The notes: a model not told the origin generated them from the letters alone. A stretch of 64,000 bases of DNA from Verrucomicrobiaceae bacterium (GCA_015061955.1 SUVO01000013.1:1-64000), one strand, 5' to 3'; counted from the stretch's first letter, positions 15,084 to 24,048 are shown. Numbers and translations: made by a program.

Positions 15084-16934
15084 ATGGCAAATTTAGAAAC
15101 TTTGAGAAAATCCGCAGAACTTCAATGGGCGGATTTTACTTCTAATAAGAAGGCTCGTGTTATGGTTGGTGCTGCTACTTGTGGTTTGGCTGCAGGTGCA
15201 GGTGCTGTTATTGAAGAATTTAAAAAACAGTTAGCCGAAGCTGGTATCGCTGATAAAGTTGAGCTTGTTGAAACTGGTTGTATTGGGCTTTGTTATGCAG
15301 AGCCATTGGTAGAAGTTCGCAGTGAAGGTAAGCCATCGGTGTTGTATTCAAAAGTATCGCCAAGCGATGTTGCAAAGATTGTTTCGGAGCATCTCATTGG
15401 TGGTAGTCCAGTTAAGGCAAAGGCTGAAGCTGTAATGGCTGATGAAGAATTTGAAGGTATTGCTCCTTTCAAAAATCATCCAATGATTTCTTTGCAAAAG
15501 CGAATTGTTTTGCGAAATTGTGGTGTTATAGATCCAACAAGTTTAAATCATTATTTGGCTCGTGGTGGCTATAAAGGTTTGGAAAGAGCTATAGCATTGG
15601 GTTCTGATGGTATCATTGAAGATATGAAGCTCAGTGGTATTCGAGGTCGTGGTGGTGCAGGTTTCCCAACTGGTGTTAAGTGGAGCTTTGCAAAGGCATC
15701 GCAAAACGATACTAAATACCTAATTTGTAATGCCGACGAAGGTGATCCAGGTGCGTTTATGGATAGAGCCGTTTTAGAAGGTGATCCACATTCAGTTATC
15801 GAGGGTATGATTATTGCAGGGTTGGCGATAGGTGCAAATTATGGTTATATTTACGTAAGAAGCGAGTATCCTTTGGCAATAGAGCGTTTACGCAATGCTA
15901 TAAAGCAAGCTGAAGATGTTGGTATTTTGAAAAATAAAGATGGTTTTTACTTTGAAATAAAAATCAAGAAAGGTGCTGGTGCTTTCGTATGTGGCGAAGA
16001 AACTTCGCTTATGGCATCTATTGAAGGTGTGCGTGCAATGCCACGTCCAAAGCCACCATTCCCAGCAAATAGTGGTTTGTTCAAGAAGCCAACTAACATA
16101 AACAATGTTGAAACTTTAGCAGCTGTATCAAGTATCTTGCGTGAAGGTGGTGCCGAGTACGCAAAGTTAGGTACTGAAAAAAGTAAGGGTACAAAAACAT
16201 TCTCGTTGGCTGGTAAAATTTCAAGAACAGGTCTTATTGAAGTTGAAATTGGAACTCCATTACGCGATATAATCGAGAAAATCGGTGGAGGTTGTCCAGA
16301 TGGTAAGCAGTTTAAAGCAGTTCAAGCTGGAGGTCCATCGGGTGGTTGCTTAAAAGCAGAACATTTAGATACACCAGTTGACTATGAATCGTTGATGGCA
16401 TTAGGTGCAATTATCGGTTCAGGTGGTATGGTTGTGATGAACGAAGATTCTTGTATGGTAGAAGTTGCTAAGTTCTTCTTGGGCTTTACTGGTAATGAAT
16501 CTTGTGGTAAGTGTGTGCCTTGTAGAATGGGTACTCAACATGCTTTGGCTATTCTTGAAAAAATTACATCAGGTAAGGGCGAGCTTGCCGATATAGAACG
16601 TTTGGAAAAAATTTGTATGACAATGAAGCAGTCGTCGTTGTGTGGTTTGGGGCAGACAGCACCTAATCCAATTTTATCGACATTGCAACATTTCAAAGAT
16701 GAGTACTTAGCACATATAAACGATAAAAAGTGTCCGGCTAAGGTTTGTCCAGATTTGGTGATTTATTCTATCGATGCAGAAAAATGTACGGGTTGTACAA
16801 TGTGTGCTCGTGCGTGTCCAACAGGGGCAGCTCATGGCGATTTGAAAAAACCTCATAGTATTGACACCGAAAAATGTATTTCTTGTTCGGCATGTTTCCA
16901 AGCTTGTCGTTTTGGAGCAGTAAGTCGTGATTAA
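15084..16934 (+). CDS. NuoF/HydB-like NADH- and FMN-binding subunit with C-terminal 2[4Fe-4S] domain
   Basis: 616 aa, the size of HydB of bifurcating hydrogenases. In order: thioredoxin-like domain (1-~100), NuoF core with RGRGGAGFPTGVKW, CNADEGDPGAFMDR (FMN) and GAFVCGEETSLMASIEG (NADH), SLBB region, [4Fe-4S] site ESCGKCVPCRMG plus SSLCGLG, then two ferredoxin clusters (CTGCTMCARACPTGA and CISCSACFQACRF). The N-terminal domain has C33, C66 and C70 but Met where T. maritima HydB has its first Cys (VMVGAATC), so that cluster may be missing or differently ligated. Probable NAD(H) site of the complex. Confidence 0.9.
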   Translation: MANLETLRKSAELQWADFTSNKKARVMVGAATCGLAAGAGAVIEEFKKQLAEAGIADKVELVETGCIGLCYAEPLVEVRSEGKPSVLYSKVSPSDVAKIVSEHLIGGSPVKAKAEAVMADEEFEGIAPFKNHPMISLQKRIVLRNCGVIDPTSLNHYLARGGYKGLERAIALGSDGIIEDMKLSGIRGRGGAGFPTGVKWSFAKASQNDTKYLICNADEGDPGAFMDRAVLEGDPHSVIEGMIIAGLAIGANYGYIYVRSEYPLAIERLRNAIKQAEDVGILKNKDGFYFEIKIKKGAGAFVCGEETSLMASIEGVRAMPRPKPPFPANSGLFKKPTNINNVETLAAVSSILREGGAEYAKLGTEKSKGTKTFSLAGKISRTGLIEVEIGTPLRDIIEKIGGGCPDGKQFKAVQAGGPSGGCLKAEHLDTPVDYESLMALGAIIGSGGMVVMNEDSCMVEVAKFFLGFTGNESCGKCVPCRMGTQHALAILEKITSGKGELADIERLEKICMTMKQSSLCGLGQTAPNPILSTLQHFKDEYLAHINDKKCPAKVCPDLVIYSIDAEKCTGCTMCARACPTGAAHGDLKKPHSIDTEKCISCSACFQACRFGAVSRD

Positions 16935-16952
16935 CATCTAAATTTTACACAT

Positions 16953-19322
16953 ATGGAAAAAATAACTTTAACAATTGACGGCGTAAAAGTTGAGGCTCAA
17001 AAGGGTATGACCGTTTTGCAGGCTGCCAGAAATGCTGGTATTTATATTCCATCGCTTTGCGCTCATAAAGATTTAAGTCCGTACGGTGCGTGCCGACTTT
17101 GTGTTGTTGAAATTGATGGAGTGCGTGGTACACCTACATCGTGTACAACTCCTGCAAGCGATGGTATGGTTGTGCGTACAAATACTGAACAACTCAATGT
17201 TCAACGCAGAAGAACGTTGGAACTTTTGATGAGTGGTCATACATCGGCATGCTTTAGTTGCGATTCTCGTGAAGATTGCGAACAGGTAAAGCCAGAACCA
17301 GCAAAAGCAGGCGTTTCGACACGCTGTGGTACATGTTCAAATCGTCCAGATTGTACAATGCGTAGTATAACATCTGGTATTACTCGCGAAATGAATTTGC
17401 CTCATTTGTATAGCTTAGATAAAATTGAGCGCGATGATCCATTTATTGATAGAGACCATAACTTGTGCGTGTTGTGTGGTATTTGCTTTAGAACATGCGA
17501 AAAAGTTCATAATGGTAAAGGTGCAATCTCTATTATAAATAGAGGTAAAAATGCAAAGATTGCATCGGCATTCGATAAGGATTGGAATTTTGAAGAATGT
17601 ACATTCTGTGGTGCTTGTGTTGATGAATGTCCGACAGGTTCGCTTACAGATAGATTTTCAAAGTGGTATGGCAAAGCTAATAAATTGATAAAAACCAATT
17701 GTGAACTTTGTCCAGAAAAGTGTAGTTTGAATTTACGTGTAAAAAATACTCGTTTTATCGGAACGGAAAAGCTTTCGTTAAATCCAGAAGATGCAATTTG
17801 TGCCGCAGGTAGATTTGCAATGGTTCAGATTGCCTCAACTGCTGGTAGATTGGCATTCCCATACATTAAAAACGAAGAAGCCGAAATGATTCCATCAACA
17901 TTTGCAGAAGCGTCTGCAAAGTTTGCTGAAGTGGTAAAAGCAGAAAATGAAAATATCTTGGTTGCAGTTCCTGAAACAGCAAGCAACGATGCAATAGCTA
18001 ATGCTAAGGCCATTGCTAAAGGTGGTGATTTTGTTCTGCTTAAATTCGATGCTATTGATTTACCTGAAGAAATCAAAAATAATATAAATGCAGGTAAATA
18101 TAAGATTGCTTTTGTAGGTGGTAATTATGTGTCGGCTGAATTGGCATCAAAAATAGAACATCTTGCAATTTTTGATTTCCTCAAGAGCGATGCACAAAAT
18201 AATGCTGAATTTGTGTTTGCTGCAGCTCTCTTTGGTGAAGATGGCGAAGCTATAAAAAAATTACCAAATCAACAATCGTTGCAAGCAACATTATCAGAAA
18301 TTTGTGCTTTGGCAGAATTAAAACCTGTAAGTGTTGATGTAGCATATGCCGAATATAAGTCGCCCAAATTGGCTAAGGCTAATTTGCCTGTTGCTTATAT
18401 GGGACATTATATCGCCGATTTAGTTGAAGATATGAAAGCAATCGGCTTGCCTTTCACAAAGAAAGAAGAACAATCTTCGGCAAAGGGCAATTTTGAAGTT
18501 CTTGAAAATAAATTGTTGGCACCAAACTTCCACGCATTGAAAATAAAAGCTCCAGAAATGGCTAAATATGCAAAGGCTGGTCAGTTTGCAATTCTAATGG
18601 CTAACGAAAAAAGCGAGCGCTCGCCATTTACAATTTGCGATTGGAATGCTGATGAAGGTTGGGTGCAGTTTGTACTTGAAGAAGTAGGGCGTTCAAGTGC
18701 TGAATTAGGCAGATTAAAAGCTGGCGAGTTTTTAGCAAATGCAAGTGGTCCACTTGGTACTCCGTTCGATTTTGAAAAATTCAAGGCTGGCGATAAAGTG
18801 TTGTTGTTGGGTGGTTGCTATGGTATTGCTGCAATTTATCCAGTGGCACGCAAATTGAAAGAAATTGGCGCATTTGTGAGTGTTGCAATCGAAGCTTCGA
18901 CAGATAACTTGTTGTTCTTTGAAGATAAACTAAGTTCTATTGCCGATGAATTTGTTGTAAAAACAAGAGATGGCTCTAAAGGTACAAAGGGAGGTTGCTC
19001 CGATGTATACGCGTTGCGTGGCTCCGAATTTGACGCATGCGTGGCTATCGGTTGCGTGTTCATGATGAAACAATGCTCTAAGTATGCCGAAAGTACAAAG
19101 CTCTCGTTGTGTGCGTTGAATCCAATTATGGTTGATGGTACAGGTATGTGTGGTGCGTGTCGTGTGAGCGTTGGTAGTGAAACTAAATTCGCATGTGTAG
19201 ATGGTCCTTTCTTCGATTTAGGGAAAGTAGATTTTGTAGAACTTTCTAAGCGTAGAACGGCGTATTCGTTGCTTGAAATAGACGCAATTCCTCGTCATTT
19301 AGGTTCGTCTTGCCATAAGTAA
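16953..19322 (+). CDS. NuoG-like iron-sulfur subunit fused to NfnA-type ferredoxin-NADP reductase
   Basis: 789 aa, a two-part protein. Residues 1-~300 follow NuoG/HydA: [2Fe-2S] C36/C47/C50/C64; H96/C100/C103/C109; an extra C125/C128/C134 group; two [4Fe-4S] (C172-C182 and C216-C226); and a molybdopterin-type [4Fe-4S] motif C250/C253/C257/C283. About 200 residues of shortened, cofactor-poor domain follow. From ~513 to the end it is NfnA/SudB-like: FEVLENKLLAPNFHALKI, RSPFTI, LLLGGCYGIAAIYPVA and a C-terminal [2Fe-2S] site (D728, C733, C736, C748 in VDGTGMCGACRV). There is no H-cluster domain, so it is not a hydrogenase. With the next gene it should form an Nfn module. Confidence 0.85.
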   Translation: MEKITLTIDGVKVEAQKGMTVLQAARNAGIYIPSLCAHKDLSPYGACRLCVVEIDGVRGTPTSCTTPASDGMVVRTNTEQLNVQRRRTLELLMSGHTSACFSCDSREDCEQVKPEPAKAGVSTRCGTCSNRPDCTMRSITSGITREMNLPHLYSLDKIERDDPFIDRDHNLCVLCGICFRTCEKVHNGKGAISIINRGKNAKIASAFDKDWNFEECTFCGACVDECPTGSLTDRFSKWYGKANKLIKTNCELCPEKCSLNLRVKNTRFIGTEKLSLNPEDAICAAGRFAMVQIASTAGRLAFPYIKNEEAEMIPSTFAEASAKFAEVVKAENENILVAVPETASNDAIANAKAIAKGGDFVLLKFDAIDLPEEIKNNINAGKYKIAFVGGNYVSAELASKIEHLAIFDFLKSDAQNNAEFVFAAALFGEDGEAIKKLPNQQSLQATLSEICALAELKPVSVDVAYAEYKSPKLAKANLPVAYMGHYIADLVEDMKAIGLPFTKKEEQSSAKGNFEVLENKLLAPNFHALKIKAPEMAKYAKAGQFAILMANEKSERSPFTICDWNADEGWVQFVLEEVGRSSAELGRLKAGEFLANASGPLGTPFDFEKFKAGDKVLLLGGCYGIAAIYPVARKLKEIGAFVSVAIEASTDNLLFFEDKLSSIADEFVVKTRDGSKGTKGGCSDVYALRGSEFDACVAIGCVFMMKQCSKYAESTKLSLCALNPIMVDGTGMCGACRVSVGSETKFACVDGPFFDLGKVDFVELSKRRTAYSLLEIDAIPRHLGSSCHK

Positions 19323-19344
19323 TTTTAAGGAGAAGGTATTTGAA

Positions 19345-20769
19345 ATGTCAGAAAATACTGAAAGAAAATTGAAAGCATCGGGCTTGCCAAGACACGCAAT
19401 GCCTGAACAAAATCCTAAAAAACGTGCAACAAACTTTGAAGAAGTTCCAAAGGGGTTTCCTTTAGAAGTTGCAATGGCAGAAGCTACACGTTGTTTGCGT
19501 TGTCCTAAGCCACGTTGTGTTGCAGCGTGTCCGGTAAATATAAATATTCCAGATTTTATCGATTCAATTGCAAAAGGTGAAATTCAAGAGGCTGCAAGTA
19601 AATTGAAAAAACAAAGTGCGTTGTCGGCAGTGTGTGGTCGTGTGTGTCCACAAGAGTTGCAGTGCGAGGGGTCGTGTATTTTGGGTATTCGCTCTAAGCC
19701 TGTTGCAATAGGTGCGTTGGAACGTTTTGCAGCCGATTATGTTCGTGAAAATAATCTTGAAAAAGTTCCAGAAAAAGCAGAGTCAACAGGTAAGAAAGTT
19801 GCAATTATTGGTTGTGGCCCAGCAGGTATTACAGCCGCGTTGGAAATGGCTTTGGCTGGTCATGATGTTGAGATTTTTGAAGGGTTGCATTATCCTGGTG
19901 GCGTGTTGATGTATGGTATTCCTCAGTTCCGTTTGCCTAAAGAAATAGTTGTACACGAAATCGAAACATTAAAAAGTTTGGGTGTAAAAATTCATCTAAA
20001 TCATTTGATAGGTCAAATGGAGTCGGTCGACGAGCTTAAGGCGAATGGTTTCGATGCAATCTTTATTGGTTCGGGTGCAGGGCTTCCAAATTTTATGGGT
20101 ATTGAAGGCGAAAATAGTGTTGGTGTGTTCTCGGCAAACGAGTTTTTAACACGCTTCAATTTAATGAAAGCCTATCAGTTTCCAGTTTATGGAACAACTC
20201 CAATAAAGGCAAAGCATATAATAACTATTGGTGGTGGTAATGTTGCTATGGACTCAGCAAGAACTGCTCTCCGTGCTGGAGCTAAATCGACACTTGTGTA
20301 TCGTCGTGCAAGAGAACAAATGCCAGCTCGTGCAGAAGAAGTACATCATGCTGAACAAGAAGGTGTGAACTTCCAACTTTTGACTGCACCAAAGCGTGTT
20401 ATAGCCGATGAAAACGGAAAGGTTGTGGGGTTGGAATGCTCGAAAATGCAACTTGGTGAAGCTGATGCCTCGGGTAGACAAAGTGTTGTGGAAATTCCAG
20501 ATAGCAACTTTGTAATTGAGTGCGATGCTATTGTTGTATCGATTGGTAACCGACCAAATCCGTTGATTCCTATGACATGTAAAAACTTGAAGACTACTAA
20601 AAAGGGTACTCTTGAAGTAAATCCAGAAACGTTGCAAACTTCAATGGAAGGTGTCTTTGCAGGTGGCGACGTTGTCAGTGGTGCTGCAACTGTAATTAGT
20701 GCTATGGGACAAGCCAAAAAGGCTGCAGCATCTATGAACAAATATTTGCGTGGCGAACCATTAGAATAA
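19345..20769 (+). CDS. NfnB/GltD-like FAD- and NADPH-binding oxidoreductase
   Basis: 474 aa, matching NfnB/SudA and the glutamate synthase small subunit. N-terminal Cys motifs (CLRCPKPRCVAACPV and CGRVCPQELQCEGSC) bind two [4Fe-4S]. The FAD fold is VAIIGCGPAGITAALEMA, the NADPH fold IGGGNVAMDSARTAL with YRRAREQMPA, and FAD closes at GVFAGGDVVSGAATV. Strong Shine-Dalgarno AAGGAGAAGG. No gltB-like large subunit is nearby and the upstream gene ends in an NfnA domain, so NfnB is the better reading. Probably the flavin site that bifurcates electrons from NADPH. Confidence 0.88.
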   Translation: MSENTERKLKASGLPRHAMPEQNPKKRATNFEEVPKGFPLEVAMAEATRCLRCPKPRCVAACPVNINIPDFIDSIAKGEIQEAASKLKKQSALSAVCGRVCPQELQCEGSCILGIRSKPVAIGALERFAADYVRENNLEKVPEKAESTGKKVAIIGCGPAGITAALEMALAGHDVEIFEGLHYPGGVLMYGIPQFRLPKEIVVHEIETLKSLGVKIHLNHLIGQMESVDELKANGFDAIFIGSGAGLPNFMGIEGENSVGVFSANEFLTRFNLMKAYQFPVYGTTPIKAKHIITIGGGNVAMDSARTALRAGAKSTLVYRRAREQMPARAEEVHHAEQEGVNFQLLTAPKRVIADENGKVVGLECSKMQLGEADASGRQSVVEIPDSNFVIECDAIVVSIGNRPNPLIPMTCKNLKTTKKGTLEVNPETLQTSMEGVFAGGDVVSGAATVISAMGQAKKAAASMNKYLRGEPLE

Positions 20770-20793
20770 GCAAATAAAAATTCTTAGATGCGT

Positions 20794-20824
20794 AAAAAAA
20801 GCCACTCGTACGAGTGGCTTTTTT
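20794..20824. terminator. Bidirectional terminator between nfnB-like gene and DUF1080 gene
   Basis: A7 then GCCACTCG-TA-CGAGTGGC then T6. The perfect palindrome with runs on both sides can stop both convergent genes. Confidence 0.9.
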
Positions 20825-20849
20825 GTTTTATGTAAAATGTATGTTAAAA

Positions 20850-21542
20850 TTAATTTGTTTTGAGTTTTCGTATGCGAACGTTTTTGAAATCGGTTGTAGC
20901 ACCACCATGCTTACCTTGAAGTCCAATTTTCCCTTTAGTTGGCATTTCACATTTTTTGTTTTTTGCAAGCCATGGTAAAATCTTTTCACCATTAGGTGAA
21001 AATTTGTTGTCTTTCCATTCAGCCATATTCATTTTACTTACATGCTTGCCATTCAAATAAACGTCGATTTGTTGACCATTTGCACGAATTAACATTTTAT
21101 GCCATTGGGCGAATGGAAGCGATGTGTCGAATTCCGAATTTACGTGTCCGAAGATGCAACCACAGTTCCAAAATGGTTTACTAAATCTCTTTGACGAGCT
21201 ATCGGCAATTTGTATTTCAAGAGAATTTGGGATCCATTTTTTTATATCAGTGCAATATATAATAACGCCACTGTTAGATTCTTTTTCAATTCTAAATTCA
21301 AGTTCTAACTCGAAATTTTCGTAATCGTCTGAAGTGAAAATTACTTCGTCTTTTGTCGCGCGCAAAACTTTGTCGCTTTTAAACGACCAAACTTCTTTGT
21401 TGTAAATGGCGTTTGATAAGTCGTCTTTGAAAAGTGGTTGCCATTGATTTTCTTCACAGTTCTTTTGTGGTTGTTGTGCTGTATTGCATGCGTTTAATAA
21501 AAAGCATACAAGTAAAAATGGTATATAAAATAGTTTTTTCAT
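20850..21542 (-). CDS. DUF1080 (3-keto-disaccharide hydrolase family) lipoprotein
   Basis: 230 aa. Signal with lipobox (LLNAC), so a lipid-anchored exported protein. One concanavalin-like beta-jelly-roll typical of DUF1080: WQPLFKDDLSNAIYN at the start, FELELEFRIEKESNSGVIIY, LEIQIADSS, FAQWHKMLIRANGQQIDVYL, KGKIGLQGKHGG near the end. The family is expanded in Planctomycetes, Verrucomicrobia and Bacteroidetes and is linked to sugar binding or 3-keto-glycoside hydrolysis. Stands alone, convergent with the Nfn operon. Confidence 0.85.
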   Translation of the reverse strand: MKKLFYIPFLLVCFLLNACNTAQQPQKNCEENQWQPLFKDDLSNAIYNKEVWSFKSDKVLRATKDEVIFTSDDYENFELELEFRIEKESNSGVIIYCTDIKKWIPNSLEIQIADSSSKRFSKPFWNCGCIFGHVNSEFDTSLPFAQWHKMLIRANGQQIDVYLNGKHVSKMNMAEWKDNKFSPNGEKILPWLAKNKKCEMPTKGKIGLQGKHGGATTDFKNVRIRKLKTN

Positions 21543-21653
21543 AGAATATTTTAGTCAATAATTTAGTTATAAAATGTCAATATTTAATGTTATTTCAAAA
21601 ATTACCAAAGTTAGTTTGCTAGTGTTCTATGGCGTTGATATAAGTAGTATTCT

Positions 21654-22058
21654 ATGAATATGAATAATCCTGAAATAATAGGTACTTGCTTAATGTCGAT
21701 AACATCTCTGTTAGGTGCTTACTATTTACTTTTAAAAATTAGAGAAAATTTGCGTGAAAAACCTGATCCGAAAATAACTTATGTAACGCATGCACAAATG
21801 CAACAAATGCGTGAAGAATTTACAGAGATGAATGCTTCACATTTACAAGACTTGCGATCGTTGCGTGTGGAAATTCGCGATGAGTATAAAACTATGCAAA
21901 AATATTACCAACGCAGTTTGGCTGAAACGCGCGATTTAATCAGTAAGAACGCTCAAAATATAAGTTCGTTGATTGCACAATGTACATCGGCAAATCAGCG
22001 TATATCTGAATTGTCATTAAAAACCGATAGAATAATTTTGAAATCAAAGGAGGGATAA
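21654..22058 (+). CDS. Small membrane-anchored coiled-coil protein, Mu gp25/DUF2730-like
   Basis: 134 aa. One N-terminal membrane helix (IIGTCLMSITSLLGAYYLLL), then a long charged helix likely to form a coiled coil (MQQMREEFTEMNASHLQDLR to the end). This build and its place just upstream of three other Mu-like genes match DUF2730 proteins of Mu-like phages; family assignment rests on architecture and gene order. No Shine-Dalgarno is visible; an ATG 6 bp downstream is an alternative start. First gene of a tight four-gene cassette. Confidence 0.55.
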   Translation: MNMNNPEIIGTCLMSITSLLGAYYLLLKIRENLREKPDPKITYVTHAQMQQMREEFTEMNASHLQDLRSLRVEIRDEYKTMQKYYQRSLAETRDLISKNAQNISSLIAQCTSANQRISELSLKTDRIILKSKEG

Positions 22059-22313
22059 ATGAACGAATTATACATATACAGGCATACAATTCTAGCGCAA
22101 TTAGAGGCCTCGTTCCCAATGTCATTACCTTTAAAGACTCTCGTTATGGGGCTGAATATTGCTGGTTTTAATTGTGAAAATATAGAGAAACAATTAGAGT
22201 ATTTAGAGCAGAAAAAATTTATTGAAATAATTTCTTGCGAAATTTGTCCGTCGTTTAAACGATACAAAATAACAGCGTACGGAATAGATTTTCTAAATGG
22301 AGGTGTATTCTGA
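22059..22313 (+). CDS. Small winged-helix-like protein, Mu gp26-like position
   Basis: 84 aa. Predicted fold is a small winged helix: helical start (YIYRHTILAQLEAS), LKTLVMGLNIAGFNCENIEK as turn and recognition helix, then a beta-wing with FIEIISCEICPSFKRYKIT and YGIDFLNGG. In Mu-like phages a small helix-turn-helix protein sits at this place. It starts directly after the previous stop with AAAGGAGGG just upstream, the best Shine-Dalgarno in the cassette. Overlaps the next gene by one base. Confidence 0.55.
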   Translation: MNELYIYRHTILAQLEASFPMSLPLKTLVMGLNIAGFNCENIEKQLEYLEQKKFIEIISCEICPSFKRYKITAYGIDFLNGGVF

Positions 22314-22693
22314 TGTGTTCTAAAAAATCTAAAAATATTAAATTACCACCAGATACAACTACCGTAAATAAAAAGCTAAAAACACATATTAAACAGATAA
22401 AAAAAGCAAAACTTCAAACAGAAAAATTATTGCCAAAATCGCAGTTAGATGTTGCAGAGGCGTCAATAGAAATTCTGTGGGAGATTGTTTTTGATTATTT
22501 GTGTTCGGGTAGTGTTATTGATACTGCTGAAATGACATCGCTTTCAAGTGTTATTCAACGTTTAGCTTCATCACGCGTACAGCTTGCAAATTTTGTAAAT
22601 AAACGAGGCAATATAAATTCAACAACATCGCCTCAAGGCGAGATGTCTGAAGAGGTAATTGAAAAAATAGAAACAGCTTTAAAATTGTTATGA
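22313..22693 (+). CDS. Small helical protein, possible small terminase (Mu gp27-like position)
   Basis: 126 aa, Lys-rich N-terminus then mostly helical (LDVAEASIEILWEIVFDYLC, LSSVIQRLASSRVQLANFV). It lies directly before the large terminase gene, where Mu-like phages encode DUF3486 (gp27). The size is smaller than that family and I cannot confirm homology. Start overlaps the previous stop (TGATG) with GGAGG upstream; its own stop overlaps the terminase start (ATGA). The tight coupling argues for a working unit. Confidence 0.5.
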   Translation: MCSKKSKNIKLPPDTTTVNKKLKTHIKQIKKAKLQTEKLLPKSQLDVAEASIEILWEIVFDYLCSGSVIDTAEMTSLSSVIQRLASSRVQLANFVNKRGNINSTTSPQGEMSEEVIEKIETALKLL

Positions 22694-24048
22694 ACGAAGA
22701 TACGTTTTTTTTACCTTATCAGAAAAAATGGATACTTGATAATTCTCGTATAAAGATAATGGAAAAATCGCGTCAGATAGGTATGAGTTGGTCTACTGCT
22801 TACAGACTTGTTCGCAATCACGCATTTGCAAATACTAGACGCGATTCATGGGTGAGTTCGCGCGATGAATTGCAGGCAAAATTGTTCATTGAAGATTGTA
22901 AAAAATTTGCAAACATTTTAAATGTTGCATTTGTGGAATCGGGCAGAAGTTCTGTTGTAAATTCGTCGGATAGTAGTTCTATTGAATTTGCAAATGGTTC
23001 GCGAATATGGTCGTTGTCATCAAATCCAGATGCTCAAGCAGGAAAACGAGGAGCACGTGTTCTCGATGAATTTGCGTTGCATCCTGATTCAGAAAAACTT
23101 TATGCAATATCTCTACCTGGTATAACTTGGGGTGGTAATATTGAGATTATATCTACGCACAGAGGCAAAGATTCGTTCTTTAATAAGTTGATTGAAGAAG
23201 TGCGTTTTGGTGGTAATCCAAAGAATATATCGTATCATAGGGCAACTTTGCAAGATGCCTTAGAGCAGGGGCTTTTGAAGAAAATAAAAAAATCGCTACC
23301 ATCAGAGTGTGAAATTGCACAGATGGACGAAGCAATGTATTTTGATTACATAAAAAAATCGTGTGCCGATGAAGCTATGTTTATGCAAGAATATATGTGT
23401 GAACCCGCGTGCGATGGTGATAGATTTTTACCTTACAATCTAATTGAAAAATGTTTATATAATAGTAGCAATTTGCATTGGCAAAAAATATCGTCGAAGG
23501 CAAATCCATTGTACTTAGGCGTAGATATTGGCAGAACTTGCGATTTGAGCGTTTTTTGGCTGTTGGAAAAATCGGCTGATGTTTTGTATACTCGAGATGT
23601 GAAAACTTTGAAAAACGCAAGTTTTGCAGAACAAGAAATTGTTCTTGAAAGTTATTTGCAAAATTCTTCAGTTAGGCGTGTATGTATAGATAATACAGGT
23701 ATCGGCAGACAATTTGCAGAACGTGCTATGTCGAGATACGGTTCTTCAAGAATTGAGCCAATAACTTTTACACAAACTACAAAAGAGTTGATGGCATATC
23801 CATTAAAAAATATGTTTGAAGAAGTTCTATTACGCATTCCAAACAACACCGAAATAATTGCCGATTTACATAAAGTTCGCAAAATGTATTCTGTTAGGGG
23901 AAATATTGTGTTTGATTCTAATAGAGATTCTACTGGGCATTCAGATAGATTTTGGGCATTAGCATTAGCAAACTATGCTTGTAAAAATAGTAATATACAA
24001 GGTAATATAACCGTAGAAAGTGTTATAAAATCAGATTTTATATGGTGA
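22690..24048 (+). CDS. Phage terminase large subunit, Mu gp28-like
   Basis: 452 aa, full length for the family. The ATPase half has a Walker-A-like KSRQIGMSW (residues 26-34), WVSSRDELQAKLF, SRIWSLSSNPDAQAGKRGAR and Walker B VLDEFA. The nuclease half has the three acidic strands: LGVDIGRTCDLSVFWLLE, RRVCIDNTGIGRQFAE and GHSDRFWALALA. This is the motor that packages DNA into phage heads. No portal, protease, capsid, tail or transposase gene is nearby. All motifs look intact, so it is not obviously decaying. Translation is coupled to the preceding gene. Confidence 0.85.
   Translation: MNEDTFFLPYQKKWILDNSRIKIMEKSRQIGMSWSTAYRLVRNHAFANTRRDSWVSSRDELQAKLFIEDCKKFANILNVAFVESGRSSVVNSSDSSSIEFANGSRIWSLSSNPDAQAGKRGARVLDEFALHPDSEKLYAISLPGITWGGNIEIISTHRGKDSFFNKLIEEVRFGGNPKNISYHRATLQDALEQGLLKKIKKSLPSECEIAQMDEAMYFDYIKKSCADEAMFMQEYMCEPACDGDRFLPYNLIEKCLYNSSNLHWQKISSKANPLYLGVDIGRTCDLSVFWLLEKSADVLYTRDVKTLKNASFAEQEIVLESYLQNSSVRRVCIDNTGIGRQFAERAMSRYGSSRIEPITFTQTTKELMAYPLKNMFEEVLLRIPNNTEIIADLHKVRKMYSVRGNIVFDSNRDSTGHSDRFWALALANYACKNSNIQGNITVESVIKSDFIW

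Noticed and set aside
20254-20741. Two leftward open frames opposite the NfnB-like gene
   Set aside because: Mirror frames of a strongly conserved gene; no signal or family resemblance.
14624-20769. [FeFe]-hydrogenase operon
   Set aside because: The NuoG-like subunit has the HydA-type iron-sulfur N-terminus but no H-cluster Cys motifs; its C-terminus is an NfnA reductase.
14624-20769. Complex I fragment
   Set aside because: No membrane subunits, no NuoB/C/D/I; NuoE/F are of the soluble hydrogenase/diaphorase type with C-terminal ferredoxin clusters.
19345-20769. Glutamate synthase small subunit (gltD)
   Set aside because: No gltB is near and the gene directly follows an NfnA domain in the same operon, so NfnB is the better reading.
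21654-24048. Complete prophage
   Set aside because: Only four packaging-region genes; no structural, replication, integration or lysis genes on either side.
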